Positions 34,310 through 41,292 of a stretch of DNA of 47,913 bases are shown here, one piece after another. The translations under genes and the position numbers were made by a program. The stretch is from Microbacteriaceae bacterium (GTDB lineage: Bacteria > Actinomycetota > Actinomycetes > Actinomycetales > Microbacteriaceae). The number at the start of each line of letters is the position of its first letter. Positions within the stretch are counted from its first letter, which is position 1. The notes under the pieces were generated by a model. The model was not told the origin of the DNA, did no database searches, and saw only the letters and a program-made list of their open reading frames with translations. The stretch spans positions 1 through 47,913 of the forward strand of contig WQZN01000018.1 in NCBI GenBank assembly GCA_009780695.1, in the 5' to 3' direction.

Positions 34310-35461
34310 ATGCCTGACCTCGCGCGCTATTCACGACAGCTGATGCTCCCCGGCTTCGGGTCGGGCGGTCAGGCCGCGCTCGGCGCCGCGCGCGTGCTCG
34401 TGATCGGCGCGGGCGGCCTCGGCTGCAACGTGCTTCCGCAGCTCGCCGCGCTGGGCGTCGGCACGATCGGCATCGTCGATGACGACGTGGTGGACGCCTC
34501 GAACCTGCACCGTCAGACGCTTTACGCCCCCGGCGACGTCGGCGCCCCCAAGGCCGCCCGCGCCGCCGCGCGCCTGCGCGAGCTCAACCCCGACGTCGCG
34601 GTGCAGGTGCATCTCGATCGGCTCACCTCGGCGAATGCGCTCGCGCTGTTCGACAGCTACGACCTCGTCGTCGACGGCAGCGACAACTTCCCGACGCGCT
34701 ACCTCGCCGACGATGCCGCGTCGCTGTCGGGCATGCCGGTGGTGTGGGGTGCGGTGCACCAGTACGGCGGCCAGGCGGGCGTCGCTTGGGATGCCGAGGG
34801 ACCGACCTACCGCGATCTGTTCCCCTCGCCGCCCGAGCCGGGCACCGTGCCGTCGTGCGCCGAGGCCGGGGTGCTGCCCTCGGTGTGCGCCGTCATCGGC
34901 AGCGTGCTCGTGACCGAGGTCGTGAAGCTGATCACGGGCATCGGCGAGCCGTTGCTCGGCCGCGTGGTCGCGTATGACGCGCGGCGCAGCTCGTTCCGCG
35001 AGATCGAATACGCCCGCGACCCCGAGCGGATGCCGGTCACCGGGCTCATCGACTACGAGGAGTTCTGCGGGCTCGGCAACTCGGCCTGGTCTCCGTCAGA
35101 GTCGACCCGCCGCATTCGCTCCGCTCAGTCGACCGGCGAAGTGCCCGACGAGATCACGCCGCACACCCTCGCGGCCCTGCTCAACGCGGAGGAGCACATC
35201 CAGCTCATCGACGTGCGCGAGCCCTGGGAAGCCGACATCGCACGCATCGACGGCGCCGTGCTGATTCCGCTGCAGCAGCTGCCTGCACGCTGGCAGGAGC
35301 TCGACCCGGCGGCCCCGACGGTGCTCTACTGCCACGCGGGCATCCGCTCGGCGCATGCGCGCGACATGCTCCGCTCGATCGACTTCGAGAACGTGACCTC
35401 GCTCGCCGGCGGCATCGACGCCTGGTCGCTCGACGTCGACCCGCGGGTCAGTCGCTATTAG
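34310..35461 (+). CDS. moeB: MoeB/ThiF-type adenylyltransferase with C-terminal rhodanese domain
   Basis: Adenylates the C-terminal Gly-Gly of a small sulfur carrier (here probably MoaD) and transfers sulfur via the rhodanese domain; 383 residues. ThiF domain 1-245 with VLVIGAGGLGCNVLPQLAAL and VDGSDNFPTRYL; rhodanese domain about 280-383 with catalytic C341 in VLYCHAGIRSAH. The linker (about 260-276) is encoded by a copy of the GGTCTCC...CTCAGTCGACC repeat. ATG at 34310 is preceded by GAGGGG without spacing; GTG 34295 is in frame. Confidence 0.9.
   Translation: MPDLARYSRQLMLPGFGSGGQAALGAARVLVIGAGGLGCNVLPQLAALGVGTIGIVDDDVVDASNLHRQTLYAPGDVGAPKAARAAARLRELNPDVAVQVHLDRLTSANALALFDSYDLVVDGSDNFPTRYLADDAASLSGMPVVWGAVHQYGGQAGVAWDAEGPTYRDLFPSPPEPGTVPSCAEAGVLPSVCAVIGSVLVTEVVKLITGIGEPLLGRVVAYDARRSSFREIEYARDPERMPVTGLIDYEEFCGLGNSAWSPSESTRRIRSAQSTGEVPDEITPHTLAALLNAEEHIQLIDVREPWEADIARIDGAVLIPLQQLPARWQELDPAAPTVLYCHAGIRSAHARDMLRSIDFENVTSLAGGIDAWSLDVDPRVSRY
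35088..35137. repeat. Dispersed repeat inside moeB (linker)
   Basis: GGTCTCC, an insertion of about 18 nt, then CATTCG-CTCCG-CTCAGTCGACCGGCG. The same core words occur at 35469-35624 and inside the MMPL gene at 42962-43070. The frame is kept. Confidence 0.7.
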
Positions 35462-35468
35462 GCCCCGG

Positions 35469-35624
35469 GGTCTCCATTCGGCCTGGCGGCCTCAGTCGAC
35501 CAACGAGAAAGCCGCGGCCTCAGTCGACCAACGAGAGGCGCAGCCCCAGTCGACCAGCGGAACAGTGAGCGGGTCACGCTTCACGCCCGTTCCGCTGGTC
35601 GACTGAGCGCAGCGAATGGAGACC
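35469..35624. repeat. Composite dispersed-repeat cluster with large hairpin
   Basis: GGTCTCCATTCG (35469-35480) is mirrored by CGAATGGAGACC (35613-35624), with CTCAGTCGACCAACG-type words between. CAGTCGACCAGCGGAAC (35547-35563) and GTTCCGCTGGTCGACTG (35589-35605) form a perfect 17-bp stem around 25 nt. It fills the gap between convergent moeB and moaD and could end both transcripts. Confidence 0.8.
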
Positions 35625-35636
35625 CGCGGCGCGAAC

Positions 35637-35882
35637 TCAGCCGCCGGCGAAGGGCGGGAGCACGTCGACCGTGCCGGACAGGGCGGTGGCGCGGTCGCGA
35701 CGCACGACTCCGCCGACGAGGAACGAGCCCGACCTGAGCACGCGGGCCATCGGCTCGCCGTAGCGCTCGAGCAGGGCATCCTGCAGCGCTCCGAGAGTGA
35801 GAGCGGCCACGGGCACCGACTCGGACTCGACGCCGGATGCCTCGGCCGCCGCCGCGAAGTACCGCACCGCCACGTCAGCCAC
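35637..35882 (-). CDS. moaD: MoaD/ThiS-family sulfur carrier (small subunit of molybdopterin synthase)
   Basis: Ubiquitin-like sulfur carrier of 81 residues starting [15 protein letters not shown] and ending in [10 protein letters not shown]; the terminal Gly-Gly is thiocarboxylated by MoeB and donates sulfur to cyclic pyranopterin. GTG start at 35882 overlaps the moaA stop by 8 nt, so it is translationally coupled to moaA. Confidence 0.9.
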   Translation of the reverse strand: MADVAVRYFAAAAEASGVESESVPVAALTLGALQDALLERYGEPMARVLRSGSFLVGGVVRRDRATALSGTVDVLPPFAGG

Positions 35883-36942
35883 CGATCGCCCCCATCGTGC
35901 GCGCGGGCGCCTCGAAACCGGGCAGCGAGATGCCGTGCCCCGACTGCTTGTTCCACATCGCGGCGCGCCACCGGTCGGCGAGCTCGGCATCCGTCGCTCC
36001 ACCGCGCAGCAGCCCGCGCAGGTCGGTCTCGTCGTCGCCGAACAGACACGACCGCACGGTCCCCTCGGCGGTGATGCGGGTGCGGTCGCACGCATCGCAG
36101 AACGTGCGCGTGACCGACGCGATGATGCCGACGGTCGCGGGGCCGCCATCGACGAGCCATTCCTCGGCGGGGGTCGACGGGTCGTCGCGACCGACCTCGG
36201 TCAGCTCGAACGCCGCCCCGAGCACAACGAGCAGCTCGGCGGCCGGAACCATATGGTCGCGCGCCCAGCTGTGGTCGGCGTCGAGCGGCATCTGCTCGAT
36301 GAAGCGCAGCTGCGCTCCGTTGTCGAGGGCCCAGCGCAGCAGCGCGGGCGCGTCGGCGAGGGTCTCGCGCATCATGACGGCGTTGAGCTTGAGCGGGGTG
36401 AGACCGGCGTCACGGGCCGCGCGGATGCCGGCGAGCACCGCATCCAGCCGATCGCGCCGCGTCAGCAGCCGGAAGTGCTCGCGGTCGACGGTGTCGAGCG
36501 AGACGTTCACCCGGTCGAGCCCCGCGGCCAGCAGTGCGGGCAGCCGGTGGTCGAGGCCGATGCCGTTCGTGGTTATCGACACGTCGATCGCCGGCGCGGC
36601 GGCACGCGAGGCCGCGATGATGTCGGCGAGGTCGTGGCGCATGAGCGGCTCGCCGCCCGTGAAGCGCACCTCGCGCACACCGAGCTCGCGCACCGCGATC
36701 CCGACGAGCCGGCCGATCTCATCGGGCTGCAGCAGCTGCTCGCGCGGCGGCACCGGCAGCCCCTCCTCGGGCATGCAGTAGGTGCAGCGCAGCGAGCACG
36801 CCGACGTCACCGAGATGCGCAGGTCGCGGGCGATGCGGCCGAAGCGGTCGACCAGCTCGGGCACGGCGGGGCGGCCGTCGACCGGCGGGGCCTCGCGCGG
36901 GTCGCGCCGTGTCTGCGGCATCCCCAGCGCGATCGTGCTCAT
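35875..36942 (-). CDS. moaA: GTP 3',8-cyclase MoaA
   Basis: Radical SAM enzyme that starts molybdenum cofactor synthesis from GTP; 355 residues. N-terminal 4Fe-4S motif C49-x3-C53-x2-C56, block [18 protein letters not shown]-terminal cluster [21 protein letters not shown] in the usual C-x2-C-x13-C form, and terminal Gly-Gly. Its ATG follows TATCGT by 6 nt, so no leader and no Moco riboswitch is present. Confidence 0.97.
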   Translation of the reverse strand: MSTIALGMPQTRRDPREAPPVDGRPAVPELVDRFGRIARDLRISVTSACSLRCTYCMPEEGLPVPPREQLLQPDEIGRLVGIAVRELGVREVRFTGGEPLMRHDLADIIAASRAAAPAIDVSITTNGIGLDHRLPALLAAGLDRVNVSLDTVDREHFRLLTRRDRLDAVLAGIRAARDAGLTPLKLNAVMMRETLADAPALLRWALDNGAQLRFIEQMPLDADHSWARDHMVPAAELLVVLGAAFELTEVGRDDPSTPAEEWLVDGGPATVGIIASVTRTFCDACDRTRITAEGTVRSCLFGDDETDLRGLLRGGATDAELADRWRAAMWNKQSGHGISLPGFEAPARTMGAIGG

Positions 36943-36948
36943 TCGCCC

Positions 36949-36972
36949 ACGATAACGCGCGTGTCATATCGT
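36949..36972. promoter_or_regulatory. Back-to-back leaderless promoters of moaA and moaE
   Basis: ACGATA (36949-36954, TATCGT on the minus strand) and TATCGT (36967-36972, plus strand) form a perfect 6-12-6 dyad. Each TATCGT is followed by exactly 6 nt and an ATG (36942 for moaA, 36979 for moaE). Confidence 0.6.
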
Positions 36973-36978
36973 CGGGGC

Positions 36979-37416
36979 ATGACGAACGAGCGGGCGGATG
37001 CCGCACCCGAGGTGCTGGCCCGGGTGACATCCGCGCCCATCGACGCGGCCGAGGTCGAGGCCTTCGTGCGCGCCTCGTCGAACGGCGCCGTCGTCGTCTT
37101 CGTCGGGGTCGTGCGCGACCACGACGGCGGTCGCGCGGTCGGTGCGCTCGAGTACTCGGCTCACCCCGAGGCCGAGCGCTTCCTGGCCGAGTGCTGCCGC
37201 GAGATCGCGGCGTCGACGGGGCTGCGCGTCGCCGCGGCGCACCGCACGGGACCGCTCGAGATCGGCGACGACGCCCTCGTCGCCGCTGTCGCCGCAGCCC
37301 ACCGCCGCGAGGCCTTCGCCGCGTGCGCCGAGCTCGTCGAGCTCATCAAGCAGCGCGTGCCGATCTGGAAGCGGCAGCGCTTCGCCGACGGCGTCTCGGA
37401 GTGGGTCGGGCTCTAG
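36979..37416 (+). CDS. moaE: Molybdopterin synthase catalytic subunit
   Basis: Joins sulfur from MoaD thiocarboxylate to cyclic pyranopterin; 145 residues. Family blocks GAVVVFVGVVRDHDGGRAV, ALEYSAHPEAE, AAHRTGPLEIGD and the lysine-rich active site with K124 and K131 in IKQRVPIWKRQ. Divergent from moaA-moaD. Confidence 0.95.
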   Translation: MTNERADAAPEVLARVTSAPIDAAEVEAFVRASSNGAVVVFVGVVRDHDGGRAVGALEYSAHPEAERFLAECCREIAASTGLRVAAAHRTGPLEIGDDALVAAVAAAHRREAFAACAELVELIKQRVPIWKRQRFADGVSEWVGL

Positions 37417-37424
37417 ACCTCACG

Positions 37425-37473
37425 GGTCTCGATACGCGGCGCCGCTGACGCGTCGCTGCTACTCGACCACCGG
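37425..37473. repeat. 49-bp dispersed intergenic repeat, copy B
   Basis: Identical over 49 bp to 26186-26234. It lies between the convergent moaE and sufU genes, 8 nt after the moaE stop and 1 nt before the end of sufU. Confidence 0.85.
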
Positions 37474-37474
37474 G

Positions 37475-37915
37475 CTAGAGCTTCGCCAGGGCGTCCTCGA
37501 CGGCGACCCAGCCGAGCATCGCGCACTTGACGCGCGCGATGAACCGCGAGGCGCCCTGCAGCACGACGGCGTCGCCGAGCAGGTCCTCGTCGCCGGCGAC
37601 CGCGCCGCGCGAGCGCATCATCTCGCGGAACTCGTCGATGCGGTGGCGCAGGTCGTCGACCTCGAGGTCACGGGCGATGTCGGTCAGCAGCGACGTCGAG
37701 GACTGCGAGATCGCGCAGCCGTGCCCCTCCCAGCTGAGCGAGGCGATGCGACCGGATGCCCCGTCGACGTGCACCCGCACGGTGACCTCGTCGCCGCAGG
37801 TCGGGTTGAGCTGGTGCGATTCCGCAGCGGCACCCTCGCGCAGGCCGTAGTGGTGCGGGGACCGCGCGTGATCCATGATCGTCTCGCGGTAGAGGTCTTC
37901 GAGGTCGTCGCTCAT
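37475..37915 (-). CDS. sufU: Iron-sulfur cluster assembly protein SufU
   Basis: Zinc-dependent sulfurtransferase/scaffold that accepts sulfur from SufS; 146 residues. The metal site is C40 (NPTCGDEV), D42, C67 (GHGCAIS) and C131 (VKCAMLGW). The segment MMRSRGAVAGDEDLLGDAVVL is the insertion typical of SufU against IscU. It stands apart from other suf genes here. GAGAG precedes the ATG. Confidence 0.94.
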   Translation of the reverse strand: MSDDLEDLYRETIMDHARSPHHYGLREGAAAESHQLNPTCGDEVTVRVHVDGASGRIASLSWEGHGCAISQSSTSLLTDIARDLEVDDLRHRIDEFREMMRSRGAVAGDEDLLGDAVVLQGASRFIARVKCAMLGWVAVEDALAKL

Positions 37916-38009
37916 GATCTCTCAACGGTACGCGGGCATATGCAGGAGCGCTGGCGGGTTGTTCCCAGGCGATGCCCGGCGACAGTCGGCGCACACGAAA
38001 GGAACGCAC

Positions 38010-39056
38010 ATGAGCGACGGGCTGCTGCTCGGGCTGGACACCTTCGGCGACATCCTCGAAGACGACGAAGGGCGACTCAAGACGTATGCCGCGAGCATCC
38101 GCGACATCGTCGACCACGCCGCCCTCGCCGACGAGGTGGGCGTCGACGCGATCACGCTCGGCGAGCACCATCGCGCCGAGTTCGCGATCAGCTCGCCCGA
38201 GATGGTGCTCGCGGCCATCGCGAGCCGGACCTCGCGCATCAAGCTCGGCACGGGCGTCACGGTGCTCTCGTCGGACGACCCCGTGCGCGTCTTCGAGCGC
38301 TTCGCCACGCTCGACGCCGTCTCGAACGGCCGCGCCGAGGTGATCATGGGCCGCGGCTCGTTCACCGAGTCGTTCCCGCTCTTCGGCTACGACCTCGCCG
38401 ACTACGACCTGCTCTTCGAGGAGAAGCTCGGCCTGTGGGCGAAGCTGCTCGACGAGAAGCCGGTGACCTGGCGCGGAAAGACGCGCCCGGCGCTCACCGA
38501 CGCCGACCTGTTCCCCAAGACCGAGCACGGGCTGACGACGTATGTCGGGGTCGGCGGCTCGCCGGAGTCGGTCGTCCGCACCGCCCGCTACGGCTTCCGC
38601 CTCATGCTCGCGATCATCGGCGGCATGCCGTCGCGCTTCAAGCCGTATGTCGACCTCTACGGCCAGGCGACCGCCGAGCTCGGCACGCCGACGCTGCCCG
38701 TGGGCGTGCACTCGCCGGGCTTCATCGCCGACACCGACGACGAGGCGAAGGAGATCCTGTTCCCCCGCTTCAAGAAGGTGCGCGACAAGATCGGCGCCGA
38801 GCGCGGCTGGCGCGGCGAGGTCACCCGCGATCACTTCGAGGCGGAAGCGCTGCGCGGCTCGCTGTATGTCGGGTCGCCCGAGACCGTCGCGCGCCGCATC
38901 GCGCAGACCATCACCGACCTCGGCGGGCCGGAGGTGGTCGGGCGCTTCGACCTGCTCTACACCTCGGGGTCGCTGCCGTCGTCGGCGGCCGCGCACGCGG
39001 TCGAGCTCTACGGCACGAAGGTGATCCCGATGGTGCGCGACATCCTGGCGAGCTGA
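38010..39056 (+). CDS. LLM-class flavin-dependent oxidoreductase
   Basis: Luciferase-like (beta/alpha)8 flavoenzyme of 348 residues: DAITLGEHHRAEFAISSPE, TSRIKLGTGVTVLSSDDPVR and MGRGSFTESFPLFG. It is a different subfamily from the CE1758-type enzyme at 26.3 kb and has no reductase beside it. AAAGGA precedes the ATG. Substrate unknown. Confidence 0.9.
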   Translation: MSDGLLLGLDTFGDILEDDEGRLKTYAASIRDIVDHAALADEVGVDAITLGEHHRAEFAISSPEMVLAAIASRTSRIKLGTGVTVLSSDDPVRVFERFATLDAVSNGRAEVIMGRGSFTESFPLFGYDLADYDLLFEEKLGLWAKLLDEKPVTWRGKTRPALTDADLFPKTEHGLTTYVGVGGSPESVVRTARYGFRLMLAIIGGMPSRFKPYVDLYGQATAELGTPTLPVGVHSPGFIADTDDEAKEILFPRFKKVRDKIGAERGWRGEVTRDHFEAEALRGSLYVGSPETVARRIAQTITDLGGPEVVGRFDLLYTSGSLPSSAAAHAVELYGTKVIPMVRDILAS

Positions 39057-39155
39057 GGGGTTCCTCCCCCGGGGCGAACCGGGCCGGTCGTCAGAAAGTG
39101 CGGGATTGAGACACCGTTGGGCGACTTTTCGACGACCTGGTTAGCCTCGCACCGC

Positions 39156-39285
39156 CCGGTCGTCACTTGTGCACAGTCGGGGTGCTCTCGACCGTGCACA
39201 AGTGACGACCGGCCGCGAGGCGTCCCCCGGCGGTCGGCAGAAGGGTGCAGTGCGGGTCGGAAGGACTGTGCACGAGTGACGACCG
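39156..39285. repeat. Palindromic intergenic repeat, three copies
   Basis: CCGGTCGTCACTTGTGCAC (39156-39174) is followed by its exact reverse complement (39194-39212); the arms extend to 23 bp with one mismatch around 11 nt. A third, direct copy of the right arm with one or two changes is at 39268-39285, and a partial word CCGGTCGTCA near 39088. The rest of 39057-39297 shows no gene. Confidence 0.8.
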
Positions 39286-39297
39286 ACGGAACCGCGG

Positions 39298-41292
39298 CTA
39301 GGCGAACTCGAGCTGCGCGGGCACGGATGACCCAGCCGGGCCGGACGCCGCGGCCGGCGCCAGCCGCGAGGCCGGCAGCGTGCGCCCCCGGGCGACCGCG
39401 AGCGTCGTGACGGCGACGGCCCCGAACAGCCAGAGCACCAGGCCGAAGACCGAGCCGCCCGGTACCGCAGTGCCCTGCACCACCGCGGCCACGAGCGACT
39501 GCGCCGGCCCGATCGGCGTGAACCCGGCGAGCGCAGTGAGGAACGCCGGCGCGGTGCCGACGAGCCCCGTCGCGAGCCCGAGCAGGATCACGAGCATCGA
39601 CACGAAGCGTCCCGCGCCGCCGAGCAGTGCGACGAGCGCCTGGTTGACGGCGGCGAACGCGATCGCTGCGAGCACGCCCACCCCGGCGAGCCCGAGGAAG
39701 CCGGCCGGCCCGAGCCGCAGCATCGGCTCGAGCGCACCGGCCACGGCGATGCCCTGCACGGCGCCGACCACGGCCGGAATGACGAGCCCGCGCAGCGCGA
39801 TGACCACCGACGACCGCGACGAGCCGAGCGCCGTCACGCTCACCGGCCGCAGCACCACGAAGCACGCGAGCGCACCGAGCCACAGCGCGAGCACTCCGAA
39901 GATCGGGGCCGCGAGGGCGCCGAAGCCCGGCCCTGCGGCCGCGGTGACGCCGACGGGCGTCGCGACGACCTTCGACAGTGTCTTCCGCTCGGCATCCGAA
40001 TAGCTCGGCAGCGACTTCACGGCGGTGCCGAGACCCGATGCGAGCTGGCTCGTGCCGCCCGTGTACTGCGCGAGTCCGGTGGCGAGCGTGGACGCCCCGC
40101 TCGCGGCCTGCGACGACGCGGTCGCGAGCTGCTGCGCCCCCGAGGCGCTCTGGGCCGCGCCGCTCGCGAGCTGCTGCGCGGCGCCGGCGCTCTGTGCGGC
40201 CCCCGACGCGAGCGCCGCGGCGCCGCCCTTCACCTGCGCTGCGCCGGACGCGGCCTGCGCGAGGTGCGAGGAGAACGACGACGTGCCCGCGGCGACCTGG
40301 TGCGCACCGCTCGCGGCCTGGGCGATGCCGCCCTGCAGCTGGCCGATGGCCGCGGTGAGCGCGGGCCCGCTGAGCAGACCCGACTGCGCGGCCTGCTCGA
40401 GCTGCTGCGCCTGTGTGTTCAGGGTGTCGAGGCCGGATGCCACCCCCTGCGTCCCCGTCACGAGCCCCGTCGTGCCGTCCGAGAGCTGCTGCACGCCCGA
40501 GGCGACGCCCGCGACGCCGGTCGACACCCCGGACGCACCCGACGCGAGCGACGACAGCCCGGTCGCCAGCTTCTGCTGGCCGGTCGCGAGCTGCTGCGCA
40601 CCGGTCGCGGCCTGCTGCTGCCCGGCGGCGAGCTGCTGCAGGCCGGATGCCTCCTGCTGCGCGCCCGAGACGAGCGCCGGCCCCGAGTCGGCGAGCTTCT
40701 GCGCGCCCGAGGCCGCCTCGCCGAGCTTGTCGCCGAGGGTGTTGAAGCCGAGGTAGACGTTGTCGAGGTACGACGCGGTCAGCTGACTGCCGAGCATCGA
40801 CGCGGCCGTCGTCGCGACCGTCTGGCTGATGGTCTGGTCGAGCACCTTCGACGCCTTCGACGTCTCGACCGAGATCGTCGCCTTGCGCGCCTGGGCCGGC
40901 GTGGCCGTCGAGGTCGCGGCGGCCGAGAAGTCCTTCGGAATGGTGATCACGGCGGAATAGCGGCCCGAGGAGAGCCCGGTCTTGGCATCCGCCCCATCGG
41001 TGATGACCCAGTCGAAGTTCTGCCCCGCCGCCTTCGACCCGGGCTTCGCGGTGCCGACGAGCCCGGCCGCGAGCTCGCGCCCGAGCGGCACGATCTGCCC
41101 GTTCAGGGTGACCGGCTTGTCGTCGTTCACGATCGCGGCCTGCATCGAGTCGAGGCGGTCCTGCGGGTTCCACAGCGCCCAGACGAGCACGCCCGCGATG
41201 ACGAACGGCACGAGCACGAGCCCGACGATCGACACGAGCGAGAGGCGGCGGCGCGAGCTCACGCGCTCGGAGAACTGGGTGAGGAAGCTCAT
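39298..41292 (-). CDS. YhgE/Pip-family ABC-2-like membrane protein with coiled repeats
   Basis: Membrane protein of 664 residues. One N-terminal membrane segment (about 20-42), an extracellular domain (VNDDKPVTLNGQIVPLGREL), a long stretch (about 195-425) of short Gly/Ala/Gln repeats such as SGAQQLASGA, then about six membrane segments at the C-terminus with ABC-2 permease character. Pip homologues serve as phage or secretion-associated envelope proteins. The ATG overlaps the MMPL stop by 4 nt, so the two act together. Confidence 0.88.
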   Translation of the reverse strand: MSFLTQFSERVSSRRRLSLVSIVGLVLVPFVIAGVLVWALWNPQDRLDSMQAAIVNDDKPVTLNGQIVPLGRELAAGLVGTAKPGSKAAGQNFDWVITDGADAKTGLSSGRYSAVITIPKDFSAAATSTATPAQARKATISVETSKASKVLDQTISQTVATTAASMLGSQLTASYLDNVYLGFNTLGDKLGEAASGAQKLADSGPALVSGAQQEASGLQQLAAGQQQAATGAQQLATGQQKLATGLSSLASGASGVSTGVAGVASGVQQLSDGTTGLVTGTQGVASGLDTLNTQAQQLEQAAQSGLLSGPALTAAIGQLQGGIAQAASGAHQVAAGTSSFSSHLAQAASGAAQVKGGAAALASGAAQSAGAAQQLASGAAQSASGAQQLATASSQAASGASTLATGLAQYTGGTSQLASGLGTAVKSLPSYSDAERKTLSKVVATPVGVTAAAGPGFGALAAPIFGVLALWLGALACFVVLRPVSVTALGSSRSSVVIALRGLVIPAVVGAVQGIAVAGALEPMLRLGPAGFLGLAGVGVLAAIAFAAVNQALVALLGGAGRFVSMLVILLGLATGLVGTAPAFLTALAGFTPIGPAQSLVAAVVQGTAVPGGSVFGLVLWLFGAVAVTTLAVARGRTLPASRLAPAAASGPAGSSVPAQLEFA

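Noticed and set aside
35875..36978. Moco riboswitch upstream of moaA
   Set aside because: The predicted transcript starts at the moaA ATG, leaving no leader; the gap to moaE is only 36 nt.
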